Source of the DNA: Schistocerca nitens
Taxonomy: Eukaryota > Arthropoda > Insecta > Orthoptera > Acrididae
Direction of reading: 5' to 3'
DNA length: 64,000 nt
Assembly: GCF_023898315.1 (NCBI RefSeq)
Contig: NC_064615.1
Location: 4,722,501 to 4,786,500 of the forward strand
Numbering within the stretch: the stretch's first letter is position 1; every line of letters starts with the position of its first letter. The notes under the pieces were generated by a model that ran no database searches, was not told the origin of the DNA, and saw only the letters and a list, made by a program, of their open reading frames with translations. The position numbers and the translations under genes were made by a program. Shown in pieces: positions 11,230-22,684 of the stretch.

Positions 11230-11347
11230 ATTGTGTAGTAAGGAATTAACACCCACACTTTCTCACTTTACATGCTGAAATCAGAAAATATCAAGTCACA
11301 GAACATATTAACATAATACAAATGTCACACAAGCCATGAAAACACTA

Positions 11348-11356
11348 TTTCCCGCC
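11348..11356 (-). promoter_or_regulatory. E2F-like site upstream of SLD5/GINS4
   Basis: tttcccgcc lies 119-127 bp upstream of the SLD5 start codon. TTTCCCGC is the consensus for E2F factors, which drive S-phase expression of replication genes including GINS subunits in animals. Single short match, so functional assignment is inference. Confidence 0.5.
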
Positions 11357-11675
11357 TTTTCCAAAGCAATTCCCTCCTACAAAGTGACACAGGACATGTG
11401 AAACCAAATCAAGGATCTAACATCCTTGGTACGAGTTCAGAATCATAATAAAATTGGTTGCAACAAGTACACGCATTAACCTTCGTGAGTTTACTTAAGT
11501 TAGTAATTAAGGTGGATTCACCCTTGATGAACCGGAATGTCAAAACCTTCCACTTCGAATTTCAAACGGCAGCATTCACAGAGGTCGTAAACAGAACGGA
11601 ACGGGATGTAACGTATAGTTTCTTTAGAAGAATATGTTGACGTTGGTCGAGAGAGAGTAAAAGCCCGTCCATATG

Positions 11676-11727
11676 CAACTATCTGTCTAGAGACGGCGCA
11701 CAAAACATCTGCGCAGACAGATAGTTG
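11676..11727. repeat. Short hairpin repeat
   Basis: caactatctgtct (11676-11688) and its perfect complement agacagatagttg (11715-11727) flank a second small stem gcgca/tgcgc (11696-11700 and 11710-11714). Outside, gtcc recurs in inverted form at both sides (11667-11670 and 11732-11736), so this may be a tiny MITE or a transcript hairpin. Confidence 0.6.
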
Positions 11728-12372
11728 TTTGGGGACAGGAATTTTGCACAGATATGAGATGTGCGAAAACAGGGAAGTTACTCTAATCTGTGGGCACGAA
11801 CCACTTGGACGCAGAAAAAAAAATAGCGTTTGAGCAGTAGATCACCATAAAACTGCCATGCTGAATGAGTTCGAATCAGCTGTTGGTTCGGCCTATTGTT
11901 CATCAAAAAAAAAAAAAAAAAAATCAGGCAACTGTCAACAACATTGATATACCGTTGTGCCTGACCAATAGTGCTGTGCACTTACTGCTCTTTCAAGTTT
12001 TCATGTTTTTGGCGTTGTTTTCTACTTCGTTACGCCCGTATAGCGCGTTAAGTATAAATCTTACGTTTTCAAGTCAGCAGTAGCGTATCTTTCCTGGTTA
12101 AACATCATTACTACCACATGCCATGTGAAGTTGTTACAATAGATATTTTTCACTGTCATGATGGTCCGTGATAGAAACCGGCAGTGAATAAATGTACTGT
12201 AGGAAGCATAGTGTGTACCATGCATTTCTCACAGCACTGTTTGTCCACGATAACTTGACGACTTTACTGATCCTGTTAGAAGCGGAAAAATCGGCTCTAG
12301 TTGAAAGACATTCATTTACCTCCGAACACCGCCAATATTAAGCTGCCCCTAGATACGAAGTATTCCTGCGCA
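11728..12372. other. Spacer without recognisable gene
   Basis: Contains an A19 run near 11905 and nothing else identified. It is the left flank of the Jockey insertion, so 12372 joins to 16125 in the pre-insertion sequence. Confidence 0.5.
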
Positions 12373-12627
12373 CATTGTTAGGTTACTGCTGCTCACATCT
12401 ATTACTTTCCCCTCTTTGGGGAAGTGTGAGGGGGAGTTTGTAGCCTTGCGGCTTTTACTCCCCTGTGTGCTTGTGTGTGTGATTATTTCTGTACTTTTTG
12501 GATGTCTGTGAGATTGTGATGTTTGTTCTGTGTGATTCTGGTACTTGCCTGAGGTTTGGCGAGATATTTGTAGTATTTGGGGTAGGAGCAGGATTTGGGA
12601 ATGGGTATTGGGATTTTTCTCTTCGAC

Positions 12628-15327
12628 TTAGTCGTCAAAGATCGTCATGGGGCGATTGTGTTTATCGCGGGACATGTCATACCGACCTAGGGAATGGATG
12701 AGGGCGTTTCCCGACCTGGAAGTACCTTCATAGAAGGCCCTTGCCAGGTCTTGGAAACGCTCTCTCAGGAGTGGGATTTCCGCAGCGGCATGCAAATCGT
12801 CGATAGGGAATCCAAGGGGTAAACGCAGTGCCCTCCTGAGGGCGCGGTTCTGCAGCCTCTGGAGAGTGTCCAGGTGCTGCTTCGCCGCGTATCCCCAGAC
12901 AGGACACGCGTATTCCATGACTGGCCGGATCAGGGCCTGGTAAACGTTCACTCCTACTGAGCAGGGTAGGGAGCTGGATGAGTTGAGGATTGGGTACAGG
13001 ATGGACATTCTGGCGCAGACCTTCCTATGGACCTCGTCTATGTGGGGTTTCCACGTAAGACGAGAGTCCAAGGTTACGCCAAGATACTTGGCGGTTCTGC
13101 GCCAGGGGAGTTGGGTTCCGTTTAGGTGAAGGTGGAGGGGGGGGCGTTGAGGAGGTTCGCGCCTTCCGAGCCTACGGGTAATCAGCATTGCCTGCGTCTT
13201 TTCAGAATTGATGGTGATTCGCCAGCGACGGGCCCAAGTTTCTGTGTCATCTAAAACCCTTTGTAGCCTACGGATGACCAGGTCCTTGTTCGCGTTTCTC
13301 GTGTAGAAGGCTGTATCGTCAGCGTACTGCGCAGTGCGCACCAGGGGGGCCGTTGGAGTGTCCGCAGTGTACAAACTGTACAATACGGGCCCCAGGACCG
13401 ATCCCTGTGGCACCCCAGCACGAATACGCCTTCTGGTGGAGGTGGCAGTTTCTACTTTGACGGAGAAAGTCCTATTGGTGAGGTAGCTCTTGATCAGCTG
13501 AACTATACTCCCGGGAAACCCTTGTGTGTACAACTTGTAGAGTAGCCCTCTATGCCATACTGAATCAAAGGCTTTGGCTACGTCTAGTAGCACTATCCCG
13601 CAGTAGCCTCTGTGGTTGAAGCCCTCTGTGGCCGCTTCGACCACTCTCATGATCTGTTGTGGGGCAGAGTGGTTCTGCCGGAATCCGAATTGGAAATCCG
13701 GCAGAATTTGCTCTCTGGTAATATGTTCTTGTATGGGTCTTAGCATGAGGCGCTCATAGATCTTGCTGAGAGTTGGCAAGAGGCTAATCGGCCTGTAGTG
13801 CTGCGGGAATAGAGGGTCTTTCCCTGGTTTGTGTATTGCGACCAATTCCGCGTGTTTCCAGCAAGCTGGGAACTCGCGGGTACGAGTAATCTCGTTGAAG
13901 ACGTTCGCGAGGTGTTCGATCGCCGTGGGTGGGAGGTTTTTGACCAACTGGTTGGTGACTTTGTCATGTCCTGGCGCCCTTTTGGAGGGGAGGGACCTAA
14001 TTACTTTTGCCACGTCTTCAGGGGCAAAAATTGTGGGTTCGTCTTCTGGGTCCTCCTCAGCATTGAGGAAGACAGCCAGTTGACGACGGACCACTCTTTC
14101 ATGCTCATCATCCTGGGGTTCAGCCGCTTGAAACTGCTTCTCGAAAGTGTCGGCGAGGGCGTTGGCCTTTTCAGCATGGCTGTAGGCCATACCCCGCTCG
14201 CCGTGCAGTGGCGGCATTCTAGCGCGTCTTTTTGTGAATTGTTTGGTTGCTTGCCAAAGTGTGTGATCGTCTACTTTGAGGGTTGTGAGGCGGTTTTGCC
14301 ATTGCTGGTTTCTGTGCTCATTGAGCGCTACCTTCAATTCTCTCTGTAGACGATTGAGCAGCCTCCTTGTGGCCTGGTTTCTGGTTATCTTCCACTCTTT
14401 TGCCACTCTATTCTTATGTCGAATTTGAGCTAGCAAGTGTTCCGGGAGCTGTATTTGCGGCGGCGGGCCATCCCTTTGTGGGGGGGTGGCCTCTTCTGCT
14501 GCCTGCAGAATGGTACCTGTTAGGTCTTGTAGCGCTTGTTCTACTGTTTCGGCAGTAGGTGGCGGAGCGCGAGCGATATCAGAGGCGACAGTTTCTCGGT
14601 ATCGCTCCCAGTTTGTACGTTTGTAAGACGTCTGGTACCGTGGGAGTGCTACCCATTCTCCCACGTCGACCTCTAGGATCACTGGGTTGTGGTCGGAGGA
14701 CATTCTGTTGATCGTCCTCGCGGTCACAAACCCCGTAATCCTCCTAGTGAGAGCTATGTCTAACACGTCGGGCCTGCCTCCATTTTTTGGAAAATGTGTG
14801 GGCTCGACTGGACCCCATGTTTCGAAATGGTGGTTGCGCGCTAGTTGTTGCAATCTCGCGCCTGCTCTGGAGGTTACTCTAGAATTCCAATCAGGATGTT
14901 TGGCATTGAAGTCGCCCCCTATTATGAGTTTGCCTTCAATTTGCCCTAGAGTAGCTATGTCTTCCTCATCTATCTGGTCTTGTGGGGGTCGGTAGATTGC
15001 AACGATTGTTAGGGGTCCAGTGGCAGTGGCTACTTCCACTGCCACTGCTTCGATTTTATTGGTAGCTGGTAAGAATACCTGGTGGTGGGGGATCCCTCTT
15101 TTTATGTATATGGCCACTCCACCGCCATGGGTTGGCCTGTCTTTGCGATAGCTAACATAGTTGGGGACTGTCGCTTTTGTTCCCGGTTTTAAGTGGGTTT
15201 CCCCCATCATGCATATGTCGATGGAGAACTCCTTCATGAGTTCTCTGAACTCGACCGCTTGGTTAACAATGCCGTCTGCGTTAAAGACGCACATTGTCAG
15301 GCCATGGATGTTTGGTCGTCTATCCAT
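12628..15327 (-). CDS. Jockey LINE ORF2: endonuclease and reverse transcriptase
   Basis: An 899-residue open frame that nicks target DNA and primes reverse transcription. An N-terminal APE-type endonuclease (about residues 1-220) shows FNADGI, the metal-binding Glu in GETHLKP, YRPPQ, GGDFNAKHPDWNS and SDHNPV. The reverse transcriptase (about 440-740) shows YRPISLLPTLSKIYERLM, FGFRQNHSAPQQI, LLDVAKAFDSVWH, GVPQGSVLGP and the catalytic YADD (about residue 665), followed by YLGVTLDSRLTWKPHI. The C-terminus has the cysteine- and arginine-rich tail typical of Jockey (VMEYACPVWGY, RLQNRALRRALRLP). No RNase H domain. All catalytic motifs are intact, so the protein may be active. It starts at an ATG inside the end of ORF1. 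Confidence 0.95.
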   Translation of the reverse strand: MDRRPNIHGLTMCVFNADGIVNQAVEFRELMKEFSIDICMMGETHLKPGTKATVPNYVSYRKDRPTHGGGVAIYIKRGIPHHQVFLPATNKIEAVAVEVATATGPLTIVAIYRPPQDQIDEEDIATLGQIEGKLIIGGDFNAKHPDWNSRVTSRAGARLQQLARNHHFETWGPVEPTHFPKNGGRPDVLDIALTRRITGFVTARTINRMSSDHNPVILEVDVGEWVALPRYQTSYKRTNWERYRETVASDIARAPPPTAETVEQALQDLTGTILQAAEEATPPQRDGPPPQIQLPEHLLAQIRHKNRVAKEWKITRNQATRRLLNRLQRELKVALNEHRNQQWQNRLTTLKVDDHTLWQATKQFTKRRARMPPLHGERGMAYSHAEKANALADTFEKQFQAAEPQDDEHERVVRRQLAVFLNAEEDPEDEPTIFAPEDVAKVIRSLPSKRAPGHDKVTNQLVKNLPPTAIEHLANVFNEITRTREFPACWKHAELVAIHKPGKDPLFPQHYRPISLLPTLSKIYERLMLRPIQEHITREQILPDFQFGFRQNHSAPQQIMRVVEAATEGFNHRGYCGIVLLDVAKAFDSVWHRGLLYKLYTQGFPGSIVQLIKSYLTNRTFSVKVETATSTRRRIRAGVPQGSVLGPVLYSLYTADTPTAPLVRTAQYADDTAFYTRNANKDLVIRRLQRVLDDTETWARRWRITINSEKTQAMLITRRLGRREPPQRPPLHLHLNGTQLPWRRTAKYLGVTLDSRLTWKPHIDEVHRKVCARMSILYPILNSSSSLPCSVGVNVYQALIRPVMEYACPVWGYAAKQHLDTLQRLQNRALRRALRLPLGFPIDDLHAAAEIPLLRERFQDLARAFYEGTSRSGNALIHSLGRYDMSRDKHNRPMTIFDD

Positions 15328-16111
15328 GATGGGGTTTTGAAACTGCTGAGGAAGTCGCAGAGGGGAGCGACTGCTGGACTGTTGCCTGAAGGGCGACGAG
15401 GATCTGTGTGTTTTGCTTCTGGGCTTCCCTGAATTCCTTCATCATTTCCATGACGAGGTTCATGGTCTGCACCATTACGCCTAACAACTGATCCATGGGG
15501 GGGGGAGTGTGTGTGGGGTTCCCTAGAGCTTCCTCCGTCATGGTGGACCTGGTCGTTGATGCTGTGTGTTTCCCGGTGTTGTTCTCGTGATAGTGTCTGG
15601 TGTTGTGATGATTGGGCCCCGCTTTCATGGTTCCTCGGAGGAGAAACCACTTCTGCATATGTCGCCCTCGGTGTGTCCGGCCTTGGTTTTACCCAGGCCT
15701 TGTCTGTGTGTGTTGTTGTATTTTGTTTTCTTGTGTGACTGGTTGGGTTTGTCGTGTTTTGTTTACGTGTATGGGGGGCGGCCTTTGCGCCCTTTGCCTG
15801 CTGTGAGTGTCTTTTGTGGACCTCACAACCTTGGTAACCCGCTGTGTGGTTTTTGCCACACAGCGCGCACCTTATTTGTGGGTCCGTGTGTTTGAGTGTG
15901 CATGTCCTGGTGTCGTGGGCCTCGGCGCACTTCCTGCATCTCACTGGCATGTTGCAGTGCGCAGCGATGTGGTTCAGGCCCTGACACCTGAAGCACTGCA
16001 CCGTCTTGTTTTTACGGCGCAGCGGCTCCGTGGTGACAGGGACCGCCAGGACCATCTTAATCTCCCTCTTGTTTTGAGGTATGTCAGGGAGTGTTACCTG
16101 GTACAGCGGCC
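15297..16111 (-). CDS. Jockey LINE ORF1 (Gag-like), 5' end missing
   Basis: An RNA-binding Gag-like protein that would coat the element's RNA. The frame is open from the truncation at 16111 to 15297; the first ATG in it is at 16055, but PLYQVTLPDI upstream clearly belongs to the protein, so that ATG is not the true start. Three zinc knuckles follow: CFRCQGLNHIAAHC, CRKCAEAHDTRTC and CALCGKNHTAGYQGC. Then comes a long hydrophilic, Thr/His/Gln-rich tail with a duplicated segment (SHTRKQNTT). The N-terminal half is lost to 5' truncation, so it is not a complete product. Confidence 0.9.
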
Positions 16112-16124
16112 CATTGTTAGGTTA

Positions 16125-17368
16125 ACGGTGCTAGTATTGAGCAAACAACCAACACTGTCTTCCCCTCACCTCTCCTGTCCCCACGGTGGTCAAAATGAGG
16201 GAGGAAGGTAAGTATCCTTTCGTTTTCAAAAGTCTCCGCGCGAAAACTTATGGCGTTTCTTGTCTGTGTGTGCAAAGTGAATTTTAAAACGGCAGATACG
16301 CGTTAGTACTCTAGAAAGTTCATTGCTGAACGTATTGAAATGTATAGGAGATATGTATGTTTGTGGGAAATTGAAAGTGAAGAATAAAGGGATCGAAATA
16401 AGAAGGCATCTGCTTGAAAATTTTTAATAGATAATTTACTAGTGGTCGGCCCTACAGTAAACAGGAACGATAATAAAAAAACAAATTCGTTGGGGACTGT
16501 TTACAGCGGAGAGCTAAGCAAAGTAATGAAATAATTCAATCAGGCGCCGTGTCTCCCGAAATTTATGTCAAGTTCGTGGTATTTTGATTCCTCAGCTTTT
16601 TGAGCGATCAAGAAATACCGACGCAAAGTGGGAACGTAATTGAAGATGAAATTGGGTAGACAATTCCAGGAGAAATGCAACATTAAGGAATGTAGAAGAG
16701 TATGCTTCGGTTATGTTTATGGATCATTTATACAGTGGCAGGTATTTGTGTGCATGGATGATTATATAAATTCAATGTGGTTGTATGAAATTAATTACTT
16801 GATAAAAAGAATGTGAATGTAGTTTATCATGTTTGACAATTATTTTTAAAAAAACGAAATTTGTCAGGACATTAGGACACAGATCTTTTCTGTGAGACAA
16901 CAGCTCCACCAGTACTGAAATACTGTTAATATTTGTTCCTAACAATTTTTGCAGCGTCAGAAATTTTTCCAATCCTTGCACATTTATTTCTGTTTCGTGA
17001 ATTTTGTTTGCATTTTTTTAAACGTAAGTTACCAACGCAGACCATACCAGAACTTCCTTCATTATGATTTCCCACTTAAATTTCTTTTCTAGGCTGACAA
17101 ATGTGAATCGAATAGTAAAACTTCTATTGTTTGAACATAACACATTTGTGGCAATTTATTGCATGCATAGATATATTTTCAAATATTTTCACACACCAAT
17201 AGCTGTATAAGGACAGTTCTTACAGACATCACTGTCAAATGGTGGAGGGTTCACACTAGATAGAATGCAAACACAACACAGCTCGCTTAGCCAAGTAGCG
17301 AACGTGAAAGTGAGATTATGAGATATGATACATGCCACAAAAAATAGGTATTTGGTATTGGAACTGAG
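16125..17368. other. Spacer without recognisable gene
   Basis: AT-rich and stop-dense; no terminal repeats or protein similarity identified. Confidence 0.5.
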
Positions 17369-17378
17369 GAACTAACAA

Positions 17379-17635
17379 TGGAAAGAAAGAAAGAAGATTA
17401 GGGTTTCATGTCCTGTTGACAAAGTGGTCATTAGAGACAGAGCACAAGCTTGGATTGTGTCAAGGAGGGGGAATGAAACTGGCTGTGTACTTTCAAATGA
17501 GCCATCCTGGCATTTGCATGGATTTATTTAGGGAAATCATGATAAATATAGATCTGCATGGTTGGACACGGATTTGATCTATCGTCCTCCAAAATGTTAG
17601 CCTGGTGTGCTAACCACTTCACCATCTCGCTCAAT
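17379..17635 (-). mobile_element. tRNA-derived SINE, second family
   Basis: On the minus strand the head reads gagcgagatggtgaagtgg followed by ttagcacacc (A-box-like) and, about 40 bp later, a B-box-like gatcaaatcc. The body includes gatttccctaaat and the 3' end is pyrimidine-rich (cttctttctttc). Flanked by a perfect 10-bp TSD gaactaacaa (17369-17378 and 17636-17645). Its sequence differs from the main SINE family of this window. Confidence 0.78.
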
Positions 17636-17645
17636 GAACTAACAA

Positions 17646-18737
17646 CAATTAAGTGTATTAACTGCCAAAGTAAACTTCTTAACAGACCTTCTTGATCAGT
17701 TTTGTACGGTAAACTACTAGGAAATGAAACGTTTCAGAGCATCGCCGTTTATTTGCTAAATAAAATATTTACCTGTAAATGCATCAAACAATGTTTATAA
17801 GAGAACACATAGAACCTATTTACTTTACCCATTACTTTTTTTCCTGTGTAGCAAATAATGTCATAAAGAGCAGTGTTTTTCTCCTTTAGCAGAGCTGACT
17901 TTTTCACTTAGTAAAAGGTTATTTAATGAAAATTGTTTCACCAATTTGTGTTCTTATCTATACACAGAGTAGACACCAGGTCTGTTCTGCCATTGTAAAA
18001 CCAAAATCATGTTTCACTTTTAGACACCTGGCCTCACTTCTGCAAAAACACACAATTGAAAAAAATCCAAGGTTTTACAGAAAATTTGCAATTTGTCATG
18101 AAAACAAAGCAAAATAATGAAATGAAGATTACGAAGAAATAAAGCACAAGCCCCACTACTAGATACTGAGTGATATGGTGGGAATAGTTTAAATTCTGAT
18201 GTTAGCTGACGTCGACATCACTGTCAAAACTCCTTTCCTGAGAAACTCTGATGTAATGTGACGTGACTTCCCACCCACTTGTGTCCCGTTGACGGACGGT
18301 GTGAATGCTGCGACATGAAATGCACTGTGGAATGTTTAGACATGGTGTTACATGATGTTCCCTTCTGTCAACTGTGAATCAGTCTTAAAAGATGATGGCA
18401 AATTATTATCATGTATTAAATGTAAAATGCACCAAGTGGCGTGTAATATTATGATGGAGCTAGATGTCTGATTTGACAAACAACACTCTTCTGATAAGCT
18501 ATTTTGAGAAATTCCTTCTTGGTATCTGTATATTGAGAAGTAGTTAAGGAAAGGTAAATCTTCAAAATAAGAGAATTCAGAAAAATATGCCATACGAACA
18601 CAACTTTCCTTGAAGTAACTGTTTTAAAATTGTGTGGTGGAATATCGATTTGGATGGTTGTTGTTTAAAATTGGCATACTCTTTTTGTACTGTTTTATCA
18701 CCACAGTTTCTTCATCAGAAAAACTAACATATAAACA
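17646..18737. other. Spacer without recognisable gene
   Basis: No feature identified beyond short open frames. Confidence 0.45.
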
Positions 18738-19891
18738 CAGGGTCCGGCAAAAACATCTATCATATTTCAAGACGCCACTGTGTGAGTTGTGGTTGGATTA
18801 CAAATATCGAGGGGATGTCTATCGATAGCGGTGTAGATGCTATTTTCATTAAACTCAATGGCTTGGCTAGATGAGCATTATGCGTTTTTTGAGGAGATTA
18901 TGTTCCTAATGGTGGTTCTGTGACTACTGCTTAGCGAGCAGTTAGCATTCAAATCGAAGTTGGCCAACATCAATCTGTTCCTGATAGAAACACTATTCGA
19001 AATGGTTATCAAACTTTAGAGCATCAGGTTCTGCACTGGGAAGAAAATCAATTGACCCACCTTAGACTCTAACAATGTCAGAAAATGCACAGCATTTAAA
19101 CATACAGCTGCCCTGGGATTGTCTGATAGGACTGTAAGAAGAATCCTGCACAGAGATCTTCACATGCACCACTATAAAATCATGATTACCGAGAATTTAG
19201 TGAGAAAGATTTTGAAAATCAAAGAGCTGCATGTGAACAATTTTTTCGGAACATTTCCCCTGGCGACATTTTGATTTCTTCTGATATGGCCCACTTCCAC
19301 ATTCAGGTACTGTAAATAAACAAAATTTCTGCTATTGAGCGGCAAGAAATCTTCAGGAACATCACCAATGACCACTTCCCAGTCAATGTGTGACAGTCTG
19401 ATGCGCTGTTGCTGTGTTTGACATGGGGGGCCCGTTTTTTTCTTTCGAAGAAGACGGCTTAACATTAACGATTGATTAAAATTGCTACTGTCACATCAAA
19501 GAATTGTTTCCTGAATGTCTTCTCTCTTCATGACGAGACGTTGCCTGGCCCCCAAGGTCACCTGATTTATTACCTTGTGATATTTTTCTTGGGGGACACT
19601 TAAAGACTCAACTGCAAACTTAGCCCCACAATCCTGCAAGCACACAAGGAGGCAGTCACCCAGAGAGTGGCTGCCATTTCACCAGATATGACATGAGGAA
19701 CTACTTCTGGGAAAGGCTTTGTCAATGGATCAACAATGGACGACGCCATTTACTGGAAAGAATTTTTAAAATCAGCTAATCTAAAATGTCACAGTATTTG
19801 TTGTTTACAAACAAAATTGTTTTATTCATATCTTTCTTCCTTTGTTCGTAACTGTCTTTTGAAATACCTGCTGTCCTTTTTCTGAACCCTG
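18738..19891 (+). mobile_element. Decayed mariner/IS630-type transposon
   Basis: Inverted termini beginning cagggtccggcaaaaa at the left and, inverted, cagggttcagaaaaa at the right. Plus-strand fragments in several frames resemble a mariner-superfamily transposase. They include a helix-turn-helix region with LSDRTVRRILHRDL-like sequence near 19110-19160, then SPGDILISSDMAHFHI (19255-19303, normally SDEAHFHL, so the motif Glu is altered), and WPPRSPDL-like residues near 19540. Many stops and frameshifts; long dead. Confidence 0.6.
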
Positions 19892-20110
19892 TACCAGAAT
19901 CTGATACACCAGAAAAAAGTAACGATTATTTGGGTGAAAGTTTATTTGACTTATTTTAATTGAAATGTGTAAGGAAGCGAAATCTGGACACAAGTTTGAG
20001 TTTTTTGTTTGGGATTCCTTCCACTGTTAATTTGTAGAAACATAATAAATCATATACTGCAGTATTGTACCACTTGCCATTTGCTACAGTCCTACATCTG
20101 TAAATCTTTT

Positions 20111-20303
20111 GCCGGCTGGAGTGGCCGTGCGGTTCTAGGCACTACAGTCTGGAGCGGGGCGACTGTTACTGTCGCAGATTCGAATCCTGCCTCAGGCATG
20201 GATGCGTGTGATGTCCTTAGGTTAGTTAGGTTTAATTAGTTCTAAGTTCTAGGCGACTGATGACTTCCCAAGTTAAGTCGCATAGTGCTCAGAGCCATTT
20301 TTT
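20111..20303 (+). mobile_element. tRNA-derived SINE, main family, copy 1
   Basis: Head gccggctggagtggccgtgc with A box, B box-like gattcgaatcc, conserved body ccttaggttagttaggttta...ctaagttctagg, and end gagccatttttt. Perfect 12-bp TSD tgtaaatctttt (20099-20110 and 20304-20315). The 3' end is a T run, not poly(A). Confidence 0.92.
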
Positions 20304-20315
20304 TGTAAATCTTTT

Positions 20316-22566
20316 AATCAGATTTTCAGCAAGCCACTCTTCATTTCACTTATTAAGATCTTTCCCTCACTTCAGTCTTCCTCATTTGGATCTTACCTAC
20401 ACTCACATCTTTTTATCTACCTTAATATTGTTTTAGATTGAGGAAAATTATTGCATTTGCATTTTCACATAATGTTGGTCAGACTTGCGGGTACTTTTCA
20501 TTCCCTTGCAAATACTGAAAAGTAACAGTTGTTATCATGTCATCTACTTCAAAATGTTTCACATAGATGATAAACTTCTTGACAATAATTCAACATATCT
20601 CGAAAGAATTCTGTGTGTGTCCATCTCTTGGAAACCAGAATACTATGGTGTAGCTCATATCACCACTATAACAGTAACTGCTTGCACATCGTTGGGCAGT
20701 ATTTCTTTGGCTTCTTCAAACTGTTACTGTTAATAACACACCACTTTTTACTATATGTTATGCTGGATTTCCACAAGCATGAATTAATTACTGGTGCACC
20801 TCTCTGCCATCTCATTTACATGAAATTCAGCATGTCCACTCTCAAAAGCTGGAAACGCTCCTTAACACAATTGTCAGGATGATGATAAGTGGAGTTTATT
20901 CATGCGAGTTGTGCAGTTTTAGCCAAAGAGCTTATAATGATGCTGATGAAAAAGATAGACCCACAAATGTCGGCTAGAGAAGTGGGTATCTCATATGAAT
21001 GGTTTGGGGACATCCAATATGCTAATAGGAGATCTGTCTGTGGAGAACAAAGTTTTGTTATAAAATCATTTTCGAATGTTAAAATGAATTTTTATTCCTT
21101 TTCAACAATGTTTCTGGCTCTACACAAACGTCTGAAACACATATGCGAAATTTTGTGCCAGATTGCATTAAATTACAAGTAAGATTGCGATATCTGGCAA
21201 TGGAGTACATTGAATCATCACTGAAATATATGGATTGCAATCTGAAGAGCAATGAGTCTCAAATTCTGTTTGAAGTGCTGGACACTATGTACAATTCGTT
21301 GAAGTACCAGGATGTAAGGTTTGTGCCTCAATAATTCTGCTTTGTTTTTATTTTTAAAATTAGTCATTAATCTGATAGGTCACTGACGCTGTAAATACAG
21401 TACCCAAATACACAACCCTACCAGGCTCACTGTCCTCAGTTCTCACATTGTGCCTAGGGATGAAAAGCATAAGATATGCTAATTTTATCCCAAAAAGAGA
21501 CAGCCCAACGAAAATACCAGATAAGTCTTTGGGAACATGTAAGTTACTGCCTCCAAGTGACCCACTTGAGTAATCGGGTCAGCAAAAATTTAGATCCATT
21601 GCAATGAGTCACCAAAAGAGGATTGTAACTAACCATCGGATTTCGACATGCATGAAACGAATAGCTATGTGTGTACATTGCTGCGTCCCAAAGAGAGAAC
21701 AGTGGAACGAGAATACACTCTTAAATATACACAGCATATTTCACCCTAAGAAATACTGACACATCCATTCTAATGGAGCAATCAGAGCCACAAAAACTGC
21801 TCTAGATCAGTTTACCTTCAGATTATCGTCATTTAGCAAGGCAGCAATCTTAAATGACTCCATGGTTGCTATCTAAATTTAAACGATATCTTCATTCCGA
21901 TGGCACATGAGTACCTACTGCTGCAGAAGAGTCCTTCACTTTCTGATGCTTTTCCTGTACAGATTTCAGTAGGCCACATTTTAACTGAAAATGTTTTAAA
22001 ATTGAACAAGAGGGCAAATGTTATTTTACCAAATGAACATTTAGAAAAGAACAACTTTTTATTCAAGCTGGAGAGGCAGATTGGTTGATTGCTTTGAAAC
22101 TAATATACTGTCTGTCACAATTTCCATTTTTGAAACGAAATGTCTGGTTTTGGTCAGTGTTGGCCATTCTCAGATCATAAAACATACACCGTCATTCAAT
22201 TTCACCATTGCAACAAACTACGTTGTCAGTATATGTACTCTATTTTAGCAGACAATGTGACAAATCTGACACAACTTTCAAGGTTTTGTGAAATGTTTGA
22301 CTTGCCCCCTAAACTACTAATGTGTTATCGAGGTGGCTGATTCATCTAGACATTTTGTAAGTGGTCAATAGCCATCCTTTCCTGAGTTATCTTATCAGCC
22401 CATATTCTATAATTCCAACAGGATTTTAATGGCACATTATAACAATTACAAAGTTGGTTATCTTCCTTTCTTTGTAACTGGATCAGTGACTGTCAGTGAA
22501 AATGAGAGAGAGTGATTGTAATTTTAGGTGAAATTGTATTTTATGCATTTTTAGTTTTAGCAGTTT
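20316..22566. other. Long spacer without recognisable gene
   Basis: Several open frames of 60-100 codons occur, but none resembles a known protein, shows coding-like composition or is flanked by clear element ends. Confidence 0.4.
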
Positions 22567-22684
22567 TAATCACATTTTCCGACCGCAGTGGCCGAACAAT
22601 TCCAGGCACTGCAGTCCAGAACCGCACTGCTGCTATGGCCGCAGGTTCGAATCCTGCCTCGGGCCTGGGTGTGTATGATGTCCT

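Larger units (their letters stand above)
12386..16111 (-). mobile_element. Jockey-type LINE, 5'-truncated, recent
   Basis: A non-LTR retrotransposon flanked by a perfect 13-bp TSD cattgttaggtta (12373-12385 and 16112-16124). The 5' end is cut inside ORF1, as usual for incomplete target-primed reverse transcription. The 3' UTR is about 240 bp and the element ends, in its own sense, in ...gtgagcagcag with no poly(A) or long microsatellite tail. ORF1 and ORF2 overlap by 31 bp. Intact frames plus a perfect TSD indicate a young insertion. Internal base composition (GC-rich) contrasts sharply with the AT-rich flanks. Confidence 0.93.

Noticed and set aside
11230-11256. Nine extra N-terminal codons for SLD5
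   Set aside because: The open frame upstream of 11229 begins at a GTG, not an ATG, and has an in-frame TAA just above.
13829-16211. Several plus-strand open frames of 60-170 codons
   Set aside because: They are antisense shadows of the intact Jockey ORF2 and ORF1.
20485-21334. Series of plus-strand open frames as a possible host gene
   Set aside because: No splice-compatible continuity, no recognised domain and no coding bias that I could see.
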